Below are positions 1-8,603 of a DNA stretch of 44,408 nucleotides, piece by piece (the first letter of the stretch is position 1; each line of letters opens with the position of its first letter). Where the stretch lies: positions 1 through 44,408 of IMG/VR virus record IMGVR_UViG_3300006112_000022. One strand, written 5' to 3'. The notes beneath the pieces were generated by a model. The model made no database searches, was not told the origin of the DNA, and was given only the letters and a program-made list of their open reading frames with translations. The translations under genes were made by a program, and so were the position numbers. Source of the stretch: a virus.

Positions 1-804
1 GCTACTATCACTACTGCCAACGTAACCAGTGTTCTTAACGCACGATATATTTCAACTGGTTCTCAAACTAATCCAGGTAAATTGATTGGTTCTTGGACAG
101 TTAACGGCGCTGCCGGTGGCAACGCATTATCAATGACAAGCGGTTATATTGCTTTCCCTGCAGGAGACACTACCAGTACTGGTATCAAGTGCGATAATTA
201 CTTGTATGCGAATGGTCAACCATTCAACCCAAGTGGTACATACAACAACGGTAATGTCAGTGATTATTTGACTGGTGCTAATAATGTCACACAATTTAAT
301 GGCAACATTACTCCAAACAATTTATCATCTAATACAATCTCTACACTTTCAGGTACAGGTACTATTAGTGGCATTTGGACATTGACAACTGGCGCTCGTA
401 TTAATGCAACATATGCTGACTTAGCAGAACGCTTTGAAGCTGATGATATCTATGATGCAGGCACAGTTGTTGAAATTGGCGGAGACAAAGAAATCACTGC
501 CGTTACAAAAGATGCAAGTGAAGAAGTATTTGGTGTTGTTTCAACTACTGCAGGTTTCACTATGAACGGTGCTGCTGGTAGTGATGAGACACATCCATCT
601 GTTGCTGTATCAGGGCGTGTGCTTGTTAAAGTGATCGGTAAAGTTAAAAAAGGTCAACGTTTAGTATCTGCTGGTATTAAGGGCTACGCACGTGCTGCTA
701 AGAAAGAAGAATTGACAGCATTCAATGTTATTGGTCGTGCCTTAGAAAATAAGACAGATGCAGCAACAGGAATGGTTCTTGCAGTGGTTTCAATCACTAA
801 GTAA
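1..804 (+). CDS. Tail fibre protein, C-terminal part (5' end outside window)
   Basis: The frame is open from base 1, so the gene begins upstream of the window; the TTG at 82 is only an internal codon. The first half is low-complexity Asn/Thr/Gly-rich sequence typical of fibre shafts. The second half starts with a YADLAERFEAD block followed by GTVVEIGG and a beta-rich stretch with GRVLVKVIG. This ADLAER-type module is common at the C-terminus of phage tail fibres and resembles their auto-processing or trimerising end domains. A strong ribosome site for the next gene follows nine bases after the stop. Host-binding role is inferred from family resemblance and from the neighbouring fibre and adhesin genes. 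Confidence 0.75.
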   Translation, partial: ATITTANVTSVLNARYISTGSQTNPGKLIGSWTVNGAAGGNALSMTSGYIAFPAGDTTSTGIKCDNYLYANGQPFNPSGTYNNGNVSDYLTGANNVTQFNGNITPNNLSSNTISTLSGTGTISGIWTLTTGARINATYADLAERFEADDIYDAGTVVEIGGDKEITAVTKDASEEVFGVVSTTAGFTMNGAAGSDETHPSVAVSGRVLVKVIGKVKKGQRLVSAGIKGYARAAKKEELTAFNVIGRALENKTDAATGMVLAVVSITK

Positions 805-813
805 GGATAAAGA

Positions 814-1797
814 ATGTCATACGCAGTCAACGGTTTAATTCAGGCATCAGATTTTAATACTTTTGCCACACAACTTAACACACTATGGGCTACTGGTACT
901 GGTCCTAGAGGGTTAGGTCAAACTCCTATTCAAACAGTTGCAGTAGGAAGTAAAGTGACTGCTGCTCAGTGGGATTCTATCATTGCAGTTTCTAATGCAC
1001 TTTCATATCAACAAGGTCCACATTCGATAATTACTCAACCTACCTATGTACCTTCTAACAGTGGAAGTGACGCACAAACGTTGATTCAATATATGTCTGT
1101 AATATCTACAAATATTACAACATTGTCAAGTAATTATTTGAACTCGCATGGTCAAGTTTCATTAACACCTGCTACAATTACATCTACTCAACAATGGTCA
1201 ACTGAAGCAATTTACTCATTCACTGTTTCATTTGCATCAGGTGACGCTGCTAGATACTTTTTCAATAGTGGTGGACAAATTGCAATCACGATGTCACATC
1301 CAACCGGTACTCCATTAGATAGCATGTACGCAGTACTGTGTCAACAAATTGGATCTATCATTATCAGTGCTCCCGGTATTAGCCCATCAACCGCACATAT
1401 CGCTGGATCTGATTATACAGGATTAACACAGGTTACTGATCTTCAAGGTGCAGTTCCAGATACGTTTGTAAGTCAAGCTGGTTATTATGGATTGACCGCA
1501 TCTAGTGCTGAGATTTTCAAGCAACGTATGGATACAGGTTTTTACTCAAACTACCTTGGTTCAGCAATTGCAATCAGTGCTAAAACAAATGGAACACAAG
1601 GATTACACGGAGACAATGGTAGTTCTATTACTATTAACGTAGTTTGGAGCGAGATTCCTGCAACATTGTCAGTAAGTTCGGGAACAACAATTGCATTGAC
1701 ATTGAAACAGTCATCTACATATCCAACTGATACATCCTCATCTACTACAAACTCTTGGGGCACACCAAAAGTTCAGTATACAGCAACTTATATATAA
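814..1797 (+). CDS. Virion-like structural protein, probably tail-associated
   Basis: The 327-residue product starts at ATG 814 behind AAGGATAAAG. It is rich in Ser, Thr, Gln, Asn and Gly and poor in Lys, a composition shared by the fibre proteins of this window. The N-terminal part (MSYAVNGLIQASDFNTFATQLN) looks helical; the rest is predicted by eye to be beta-rich. No enzyme motif is visible. The gene follows the fibre gene with only nine bases between, so the two are probably co-transcribed. It is most likely a tail, fibre or decoration protein; the precise role is not recognisable. Confidence 0.55.
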   Translation: MSYAVNGLIQASDFNTFATQLNTLWATGTGPRGLGQTPIQTVAVGSKVTAAQWDSIIAVSNALSYQQGPHSIITQPTYVPSNSGSDAQTLIQYMSVISTNITTLSSNYLNSHGQVSLTPATITSTQQWSTEAIYSFTVSFASGDAARYFFNSGGQIAITMSHPTGTPLDSMYAVLCQQIGSIIISAPGISPSTAHIAGSDYTGLTQVTDLQGAVPDTFVSQAGYYGLTASSAEIFKQRMDTGFYSNYLGSAIAISAKTNGTQGLHGDNGSSITINVVWSEIPATLSVSSGTTIALTLKQSSTYPTDTSSSTTNSWGTPKVQYTATYI

Positions 1798-1820
1798 AAA
1801 TAACGGTAATGCAGTATCTA

Positions 1821-1828
1821 TGTAAATA
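1821..1828 (+). promoter_or_regulatory. Possible late promoter (TGTAAATA)
   Basis: A TAAATA core lies six bases upstream of the ATG at 1834. It deviates from the better [GC]NTAAATA copies elsewhere in the window at the base before TAAATA context, so it is a weak candidate. Confidence 0.3.
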
Positions 1829-1833
1829 TTCAC

Positions 1834-2139
1834 ATGGATACCAAAACCTTAATCGCAGATGCTAAAGCCCGTTTTAGCTTTAACGCATCTAAAACATATC
1901 TACATGACAAGTACACAAGCAAGTTGATCTTTGCAGACCAAAATGGTTTGTGGAGAGCTAGTATTGAATTTATATCAGCCTTAAGTGCTTTAGAAGATGA
2001 TACACTGGTTTTATTGGATGATTATAAAAACCCAATCAAAGTCAATCGCTCAACATTGTTAGCAAAAGCAAAGAATGTATATTCTAAAGTTATGGAAGAT
2101 TGGTATAACGAATTTGAAGAATTAAAGAATACCAGATGA
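1834..2139 (+). CDS. Hypothetical protein, 101 aa
   Basis: A short, charged and mostly helical protein beginning MDTKTLIADAKARFSF. No motif is recognised. It starts close behind a TAAATA box and ends in an ATGA overlap with the first glycosyltransferase-like gene, so it appears to head the sugar-chemistry run that continues to 10315. Its position suggests either a chaperone-like partner of the preceding virion protein or the first member of the downstream operon; the sequence does not decide. Confidence 0.6.
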   Translation: MDTKTLIADAKARFSFNASKTYLHDKYTSKLIFADQNGLWRASIEFISALSALEDDTLVLLDDYKNPIKVNRSTLLAKAKNVYSKVMEDWYNEFEELKNTR

Positions 2140-2924
2140 GTCGAGGTGTATTACTATTTGCATTCAACAGCAACATTGTTAACTATTATGATATGGCAGT
2201 GTATTGTGCTAAACGAGTCAATTACTTTTTGAATCTACCAGTAACGTTGATTACTGATGACAAATCGTTGCCAGACAATCAAGAATATACGTTTGATAAT
2301 GTTATATTGGTTGATGCACAGACCGATAACTATAAACAAAAAGAAACATGGATAAACAAAGGAAGATACCAAGCATATGATCTTTCTCCGTATGATGAAA
2401 CATTGTTATTAGATACTGACTATGTTGTAAACACTGACAAACTAAATCAAATTTTTGATATTTACACAGACTTTATGTGTGCCAAAACTGCAATTTATTT
2501 GATGTTTCCTGAAGTACCAAAAGATATTATAAGTCCTAGCAGCTTTGACTGCCCTTGGGCAACAGTTATGGCTTTTAAGAAAACAGATAAAGCAAGGCAA
2601 ATATTTGAGTGCATGAGAATGGTACAAGAGAACTATGTTCACTATAGTAATTTGTATGGATTTATCTCAGCACCATATAGAAACGATTATGCGCTTGCTA
2701 TTGCATTGCATATAGTGAACGGTGGTTTAGAAGACCCCTCAAACTATATTCCTTGGAATTTGTTGCATGTGAACGATAAGGCAAAACTATATAAGACAGG
2801 TGATGAGTTTGATACTGAATATGTTGCCACTAGAGTAATTAAAAGAACAGAGTATATAAAAATTAAAAGTGTTGATTTTCATATGCTCAACAAAAAGAAT
2901 TTTATAGAGATAATAAATGAATAA
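2136..2924 (+). CDS. Glycosyltransferase-like protein (GT-A fold)
   Basis: The 262-residue product starts with a beta strand (GVLLFAFNS) and has a DTD triplet at residues 93-95 in the context LLLDTDYV. A DxD after a hydrophobic strand is the metal/nucleotide-sugar site of GT-A enzymes, and the spacing resembles GT8-type proteins. The start overlaps the previous stop (ATGA) and the end overlaps the next gene by eight bases. The next gene looks like a paralogue with EADMY at the same place. The donor and acceptor sugars cannot be told. Other nucleotide-sugar-binding proteins of the same fold remain possible. Confidence 0.6.
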   Translation: MSRGVLLFAFNSNIVNYYDMAVYCAKRVNYFLNLPVTLITDDKSLPDNQEYTFDNVILVDAQTDNYKQKETWINKGRYQAYDLSPYDETLLLDTDYVVNTDKLNQIFDIYTDFMCAKTAIYLMFPEVPKDIISPSSFDCPWATVMAFKKTDKARQIFECMRMVQENYVHYSNLYGFISAPYRNDYALAIALHIVNGGLEDPSNYIPWNLLHVNDKAKLYKTGDEFDTEYVATRVIKRTEYIKIKSVDFHMLNKKNFIEIINE

Positions 2925-3672
2925 GGGATTTGTAATCGTTGCACAAAACACGGCTCGTGTTGATTATGTTAAATGTGCTGAGGTACTAAAAAATAGTATA
3001 CTGAAGGCAATGCCAGACGCCAGCGTCACTATACTTGATGTATTACCTTACGGAGATCAAGCACCTGATAGTGATTGGAAACTCATCAATGATTGGCAAG
3101 TGTATGACGCAAGTCCATATGACTACACGATCAAACTAGAGGCAGACATGTACATTCCAAGTGACATTGGCTATTGGTGGGATGTTCTAAAAGATAGAGA
3201 TTTGGTAGTAAGTACTACTATAAGAAACTACAAAGGTGAGATATCTGATGTTAAGGTCTATCGTAAATTTATAGAAGACAATAATTTACCTGATGTATAT
3301 AACGCAATTACATACTTCAAAAAAAGTGACATAGCCGAACAGTTCTATATAACAGTTAAGAACATCTTTGAAAATTGGGATGAATATAAACAAATTTTTA
3401 AGTGTGATCCTGATGAGCCTGCGACAACTGATTGGGTGTATAGTATTGCTTGCCACTTGATAGGTGTAGAACAAACAACATTGCCAGAATTTACACAGTT
3501 CAGTATGGTGCATATGAAAAAGTTTATTAACGATACTAAATCTGATAATTGGACAAACGAGTTGGTGTATGAGTTTACTGACCCATTACGCATTCAAACG
3601 TTCCCTCAGCGTTACCCATTTCATTATCATGTGAAAAACTTTAGTTACAAATTGGATAAAAATTATGGTTGA
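2917..3672 (+). CDS. Glycosyltransferase-like protein, paralogue of the preceding gene
   Basis: The 251-residue protein begins MNKGFVIVAQNTARVDYVKCA and contains IKLEADMYI, with E75-A-D77 in the position of the GT-A DxD of its upstream neighbour. The shared order (N-terminal strand, 'YDxSPYD' segment just before the acidic motif) suggests duplication. It overlaps both neighbours by eight bases, so translation of the block is coupled. The acidic motif is ExD rather than DxD, which may change metal use or activity. Function is inferred from fold signature only. Confidence 0.5.
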   Translation: MNKGFVIVAQNTARVDYVKCAEVLKNSILKAMPDASVTILDVLPYGDQAPDSDWKLINDWQVYDASPYDYTIKLEADMYIPSDIGYWWDVLKDRDLVVSTTIRNYKGEISDVKVYRKFIEDNNLPDVYNAITYFKKSDIAEQFYITVKNIFENWDEYKQIFKCDPDEPATTDWVYSIACHLIGVEQTTLPEFTQFSMVHMKKFINDTKSDNWTNELVYEFTDPLRIQTFPQRYPFHYHVKNFSYKLDKNYG

Positions 3673-3943
3673 ATATCGTCTTTATTATGATGACGCGGGT
3701 AAGGTAATATGCTATACTACTGATAACCTTGAGGGTAATTATGTGGTCATCGACAAGATAACATATATCATGGCAAGACATGATATGCGTGTAATCAATA
3801 ACAAAGCAGTAAGATTAACATCAGGTGCACACATTCTTAAATTAATCCCACAAGATAAAGGCACCATGTGTCACAAAGAAAACATACTGGTCATTGATGA
3901 TATTGATCCAGTTTACTGGGATTTAACCGTTTATGAAAATTGA
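3665..3943 (+). CDS. Hypothetical protein, 92 aa
   Basis: A small beta-rich protein (MVEYRLYYDDAGKVICY at the start; two Cys, several His). No known motif. It overlaps the genes on both sides by 8 and 11 bases and so belongs to the same translationally coupled run. It may be an accessory subunit of a neighbouring transferase, but nothing in the sequence shows this directly. Confidence 0.6.
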   Translation: MVEYRLYYDDAGKVICYTTDNLEGNYVVIDKITYIMARHDMRVINNKAVRLTSGAHILKLIPQDKGTMCHKENILVIDDIDPVYWDLTVYEN

Positions 3944-4868
3944 AATACAAGATTTAGATTGTATCTACTTAAGCTATGATGAACCACAAAAAGAAGAATT
4001 TTGGCTCAAGATTAAAAACATGGTACCCTGGGCCAGACGTGTCGACGGTGTTAAGGGCAGTGATGCGGCTCATAAAAGAGCCGCGGAAGAGTCTGATACT
4101 GAACGATTTATTCTAATTGATGGTGACAACATACCTGATAGTAGTTTCTTCGACCTCACACTAGACTATACAGATAAAGAAGAATCATATAATAAAGCAC
4201 AGTATCGTTGGAAAGCAAGAAACAATATCAATGGCTTAGTGTATGGTAACGGTGGCATTAGTTCATGGACAAAAGAATATGTTATGAACATGAAGACACA
4301 TGAAAACAGTAATGGTAATAATAAAACAACTGTTGACTTTTGTTTAGATTATAATGATAGTCTATACTGGGCAATGAATGACTGTTACAGTACAACATAT
4401 CCTAACTATACTCCGTTCCAAGCATGGCGTGCTGGCTTCAGAGAGGGTGTAAAGATGTGTTTAGTGGGCGGCTTAGTTCCCAATGTAACTGAATTTAAGC
4501 GCATCCCAAGCCGCAATTTAGATAACTTAACAGTGTGGCACAACGTGGGCGCAGACGTAGAGAATGGCATGTGGGCTATCTATGGAGCAAGACTTGGTAC
4601 GTTTATGACTATGCTACAAGACTTTGACCCTATACAAGTTCAATGGTTTGATAACCTAGAAAAGTTATGGCAAGACCATAAAGATAACGACCCAAGAATT
4701 AACGCAGAGTTATTTGGTAATAGTTTACGCAATAAGCTAGACTTACCTATTAATACACTTGACCGTGACCAATCAAGATTCTTTAAGCGTCACTATAATA
4801 AAGACAGACATAACGTTGGTCCTCTTGTTAAAGAGATTGATGTAATTAGAAAAATAGAGGGCTGGTAA
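3933..4868 (+). CDS. Glycosyltransferase-like protein with DGDN motif
   Basis: The 311-residue product has RFILIDGDNIPD, with D63-G-D65 placed after a hydrophobic strand as in GT-A transferases. Downstream segments NNINGLVYGNG and FQAWRAGFREGVKMC have clear counterparts in the C-terminal half of the protein encoded at 8600-10315 (NPINGLEYGH and DVWRTAFREMIKLCC), so both carry the same domain. Here the acidic motif is intact, whereas it is lost in the other copy. The gene overlaps its neighbours by 11 bases and by 1 base (TAATG). A sugar-transfer role is inferred. Confidence 0.55.
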   Translation: MKIEIQDLDCIYLSYDEPQKEEFWLKIKNMVPWARRVDGVKGSDAAHKRAAEESDTERFILIDGDNIPDSSFFDLTLDYTDKEESYNKAQYRWKARNNINGLVYGNGGISSWTKEYVMNMKTHENSNGNNKTTVDFCLDYNDSLYWAMNDCYSTTYPNYTPFQAWRAGFREGVKMCLVGGLVPNVTEFKRIPSRNLDNLTVWHNVGADVENGMWAIYGARLGTFMTMLQDFDPIQVQWFDNLEKLWQDHKDNDPRINAELFGNSLRNKLDLPINTLDRDQSRFFKRHYNKDRHNVGPLVKEIDVIRKIEGW

Positions 4869-6211
4869 TGCTAGAAGATTTTCGTGACGAACTAAATGAG
4901 ATTAGTCCCTCATTCTGCGTAGCTAAGTGGAAACAAGTTACAATACATTTACAGAATGGACATACGCATAGTTGCCATCATCCACAAACACACTATGTTT
5001 CAGTAGAAGAATTGAAACGCAACAAGACTGCACTACATAACAGTGAATATAAAAAAGAACAACGTAAACTTATGCTTGAGGGCAAACGCCCCGAAGAATG
5101 TGACTACTGCTGGCGCGTAGAAGATGCAGGTTCTATGAGTGACAGGGTATACAAAAGCGCAGACAAGTATTGGGCAAAGCCTTATATCAACGAAATACTC
5201 AGCAAGTCTTGGGATGAGGATATTGATCCTAGTTATGTTGAAGTTAGTTTTGGTAACGTGTGTAATTTCAAATGTAGTTATTGTGCTCCTCAGATTAGTA
5301 GTCAATGGATGGAAGAAATTGAACGTTATGGTCCCTATCCTACAAGTGAAAAGTTCAACAACTTAAATTGGTTAAAAGGGCAAAACGCATTACCCATACC
5401 TAACAAAGACGAGAACCCATACGTTGATGCATTCTGGGAATGGTTTCCCGATATGTATAAGAACTTAAAGTATTTTAGAATCACCGGTGGAGAACCTTTA
5501 CTAAACAAGAACACCTTCAAAGTACTTGACTATATTATTGCTAATCCTAACTCTGAATTAGAAGTTGCAATTAATACAAACATGAATCCCCCTAGAGAAT
5601 TATTAGAAACTTTCTTAGAGAAAGTCAACATAATTCTCAATGAGAACAAACTTAAACGAATCAAAATATTTACCAGCGCAGAAGCATATGGTAAGCAAGC
5701 AGAATATATTCGTCATGGTATGCATTACTTTCAATGGCTCAATAACATTCGTCATGCACTGAGCAAGAATGACAAGTTAGAGTTTACGGTAATGAGTACA
5801 TATAACCTGTTGAGTATCCCAACTTTCAAGTTGATGCTAGAAGACTTGACCAAAATTATCCTTGAGTATCGCACACCCACAAACAAACGTATTTTAGTTG
5901 ATATACCATATTTGCGTTACCCAGAACATCAAACTGTGTTCATTATGGATCATGACCATTTACACTATATTCAGGAACAGATTGATTACATGGCAGCAAA
6001 CATTGATAACTACGTTTTCAATGAAATTGAACTAGAGAAACTTAAACGCATATATATAGTTGCAAGTGAAAGTATTGATGCTAACCTATTAGTAAAGAAT
6101 AGAAAAGACTTTATTAAATTCGTAGATGAGCATGATAGAAGACGAGGAACTAACTTTGTTAAAACTTTCCCTGAATACGCAGAACTATATAGAACCTGGA
6201 GTGAATTTTGA
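4868..6211 (+). CDS. Radical SAM enzyme, twitch/SPASM-like
   Basis: The 447-residue protein carries the radical SAM cluster motif CNFKCSYC (C132, C136, C139), which binds a 4Fe-4S cluster and cleaves S-adenosylmethionine. The N-terminal 90 residues contain further cysteines (C36 in SCHHP, C78 and C81 in CDYCW) that fit an auxiliary cluster of the twitch type. A GGEP-type segment (RITGGEPLL) about 70 residues after the Cys motif is the usual SAM-binding glycine motif. Enzymes of this shape modify peptides, sugars or cofactors. It overlaps the genes on both sides by one and four bases, so it is probably part of one pathway with the transferases and the carbamoyltransferase. Confidence 0.8.
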   Translation: MLEDFRDELNEISPSFCVAKWKQVTIHLQNGHTHSCHHPQTHYVSVEELKRNKTALHNSEYKKEQRKLMLEGKRPEECDYCWRVEDAGSMSDRVYKSADKYWAKPYINEILSKSWDEDIDPSYVEVSFGNVCNFKCSYCAPQISSQWMEEIERYGPYPTSEKFNNLNWLKGQNALPIPNKDENPYVDAFWEWFPDMYKNLKYFRITGGEPLLNKNTFKVLDYIIANPNSELEVAINTNMNPPRELLETFLEKVNIILNENKLKRIKIFTSAEAYGKQAEYIRHGMHYFQWLNNIRHALSKNDKLEFTVMSTYNLLSIPTFKLMLEDLTKIILEYRTPTNKRILVDIPYLRYPEHQTVFIMDHDHLHYIQEQIDYMAANIDNYVFNEIELEKLKRIYIVASESIDANLLVKNRKDFIKFVDEHDRRRGTNFVKTFPEYAELYRTWSEF

Positions 6212-7014
6212 GTGAATTGATTATGACCCCTCACGATGGGCTACGTTCATGTACATTGAACTTTGCACACACTGATTCAGAAGAATTGTTTTTAAAAAAC
6301 AAAAAGAAGTTTGGACCACGCTGGTATTATGCCAATAAAACATTTGAGTATAAATTCAACTATCTTGGGTACAGAATGAACAAAGAACTCAATGAAGTTG
6401 ATTATGATAATCACATTGCTTTCTTTGGATGTAGCAATACAGTAGGTATCGGGCTTGAGTTAGAAGAAACATTCAGTTATAGAATTGCTAATCAGTTGGG
6501 TGTTGACTATATCAATGGTGCTATTGGTGGTGCAAGTCCTGATTTTGTTTTCTATAACATTACCCATTACTTGACTAATGTTAAAACACATCCCAAGTTT
6601 ATTGTTGTTAACTGGCCGCAAACATCACGTACCTTGTTTTGGGAACATGACCAAATGCATTTCTTTCTACCTGCATTAGAAACTACAGCAAAGCACTGGC
6701 GTGAATCATTCAAAGAATATATCATGGAAGATAGTAACATGTTGCAAAAATTTAGTTACTATCGCAAAGCAATTAATGTAATGTGCAAGTTGGCTGATAT
6801 TAAACTCATTGAAGTTACTAGTTGGCAAGATACTAATGGTTTTTGGGAACGTAACCCTGATCTTCCTATTCTTAATTTATGCAACTATGGTGACAAGTAT
6901 GATATTAATTTAGATAAGGCTCGTGATATTTTGCCTGGATCAGAGATTGCTCATCCTGGCATCTACCATCAACAAGTAATCATTGATTACGTATTTTCAC
7001 AACTGGCAAAATAA
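6208..7014 (+). CDS. SGNH/GDSL-like hydrolase
   Basis: The 268-residue protein has FFGCSNTVGIG, with G74-C-S76-N77 in the place of the block I GDSN nucleophile motif of SGNH esterases. INGAIGGAS may give the block II Gly, and AHPG near the C-terminus fits the catalytic His block. The TTG at 6208 overlaps the previous TGA and sits behind GGAG; an ATG at 6223 is the alternative start but has no good ribosome site. Such enzymes add or remove acyl groups on glycans, so it fits the neighbouring transferases. Substrate is unknown. Confidence 0.6.
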   Translation: MSELIMTPHDGLRSCTLNFAHTDSEELFLKNKKKFGPRWYYANKTFEYKFNYLGYRMNKELNEVDYDNHIAFFGCSNTVGIGLELEETFSYRIANQLGVDYINGAIGGASPDFVFYNITHYLTNVKTHPKFIVVNWPQTSRTLFWEHDQMHFFLPALETTAKHWRESFKEYIMEDSNMLQKFSYYRKAINVMCKLADIKLIEVTSWQDTNGFWERNPDLPILNLCNYGDKYDINLDKARDILPGSEIAHPGIYHQQVIIDYVFSQLAK

Positions 7015-7015
7015 T

Positions 7016-7117
7016 ATGATTAACTATATCAAAGACCTAATATTTAAAATTAAACGAGAAATGGCCTATCGTAAAAAACTTAAAGAGTTGAAGAAGAAAG
7101 ACCCCTTCATTTATTAA
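7016..7117 (+). CDS. Very small basic protein, 33 aa
   Basis: An ATG one base after the previous stop opens a 33-codon frame that ends one base before the next ATG. The product is strongly basic and helical (KRE..YRKKLKELKKKDPFIY). Its perfect fit between two genes, codon use like the neighbours, and a conserved-looking KKKDPFIY tail argue that it is expressed. Function is not known; a short regulatory or RNA/protein-binding peptide is possible. Confidence 0.55.
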   Translation: MINYIKDLIFKIKREMAYRKKLKELKKKDPFIY

Positions 7118-7118
7118 T

Positions 7119-8603
7119 ATGGACTATATTGGAATAAGTTCAGGCTTCCACGATGCCGCATTAAGTGTTATCAATCGCAGGGGCGATGTAGTTTTCGCCG
7201 GGCATAGTGAACGCTATACCAAAATAAAACACGACAAGCAAATCACTAGTGATATTGTAACTGATGCCATGCATTATGTTAATGATGATTATGAGATTCA
7301 CTATTACGAAAGACCTTGGTTAAAATTTCTACGTCAAATCAGATCAGGTGAAAATCCTAAACTAGCAAGTTTGAGTCCTAAGTTTCAATTAAGTAATGGT
7401 GCAATAACGTTGTTGGGCAACAAGAAATATCATACTCATAATCATCACATGAGTCATGCTGCAGGTGGTTTTCAAACCAGTGATTTTGTTGATGCTACTG
7501 TAGTTGTGATTGATGCTATTGGTGAGTTCGACACCATTACTATTTGGGATGCACGTTACAATAGCAATGGTAAAGCAGTATATAAGAAGTTATATAGCCA
7601 AACATATCCTGATAGCATTGGATTGTTCTATTCAGCTATGACCAAACGAGTTGGGTTAAAACCATTAGATGAAGAATACATCTTAATGGGTATGAGTGCG
7701 TATGGCACACCTAAACATTATACTGAACTACATTCTAGTTTAATTAACTCAAGCAAAGATTTAGATTTTAAACTGAATTTGCATACAGGCGTTCCTAATG
7801 ATTTTCTTATAGATGCAAATGATATGGATATTGCATCTAGTAGCCAAACACTAGTTGAGCATTTGATATTACAAGTATTACGTAAGGCAAAAATACTAGG
7901 TGAAAGTAACAATCTAGTGTATTCAGGTGGGGTAGCATTGAATTGTGTAGCTAATAGATTGTTAGGAGCTTATTTTGATAAAATTTATATTATGCCTAAT
8001 CCTGGTGATGCTGGCTCTAGTTTGGGTGCTGCCTGTCTTGGTTATGGTTATAAAGTTAATTTTAATAATGCTTATCTTGGTTATAACATATCTGGTAGTT
8101 ACCCCTCTAATGCTATTCTTGACCATTTGCTTAATGATGGTATTGTTGGTGTAGCAAGTGGTAGAGCAGAGTTTGGACCACGTGCGTTAGGTAATAGAAG
8201 TTTATTAGCAGATCCAAGAGGACCAGATATAAAGGATAAAGTAAATGACATTAAACGACGCCAGAAATTTCGACCCTTTGCTCCTGTCATTTTGGAGGAG
8301 TATGTTCATAACTATTTTGTTATGCCTAGTGGTTGGCATGACAGTAGGTATATGCAAGTCGTCGGTACTTGTAGGTTTCCTGACATATATCCTGCTATCG
8401 TTCATCATGACGGTACCAGTCGCATACAGACTGTACCTAAAGATGGATCGGGAATAAGAGAACTATTAGAAAAGTGGTATGTGTTAACAGGTTGCCCTAT
8501 GCTGCTCAATACAAGTCTAAACATCAGAGGTGAACCAATGGTTAATGACCGTAGTGACGCTGATAGATTTGAAACAAAATACAACGTTAAAGTATTATCG
8601 TGA
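7119..8603 (+). CDS. NodU/CmcH-type carbamoyltransferase
   Basis: The 494-residue protein shows the complete family pattern: N-terminal GISSGFHDAALSV (ASKHA-type phosphate strand), the metal-binding HNHHMSHAA at 107-115, SGGVALN at 269-275, and the C-terminal-domain signature GRAEFGPRALGNRSLLADP at 348-366. Family members move carbamoyl from carbamoyl phosphate, by way of carbamoyl-adenylate, to a hydroxyl of a sugar or antibiotic. Length is slightly short but full domains are present. It ends in a GTGA overlap with the next gene. Context with three transferase-like proteins and a hydrolase suggests O-carbamoylation of a glycan on virions or host surface; modification of DNA bases is an alternative. 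Confidence 0.88.
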   Translation: MDYIGISSGFHDAALSVINRRGDVVFAGHSERYTKIKHDKQITSDIVTDAMHYVNDDYEIHYYERPWLKFLRQIRSGENPKLASLSPKFQLSNGAITLLGNKKYHTHNHHMSHAAGGFQTSDFVDATVVVIDAIGEFDTITIWDARYNSNGKAVYKKLYSQTYPDSIGLFYSAMTKRVGLKPLDEEYILMGMSAYGTPKHYTELHSSLINSSKDLDFKLNLHTGVPNDFLIDANDMDIASSSQTLVEHLILQVLRKAKILGESNNLVYSGGVALNCVANRLLGAYFDKIYIMPNPGDAGSSLGAACLGYGYKVNFNNAYLGYNISGSYPSNAILDHLLNDGIVGVASGRAEFGPRALGNRSLLADPRGPDIKDKVNDIKRRQKFRPFAPVILEEYVHNYFVMPSGWHDSRYMQVVGTCRFPDIYPAIVHHDGTSRIQTVPKDGSGIRELLEKWYVLTGCPMLLNTSLNIRGEPMVNDRSDADRFETKYNVKVLS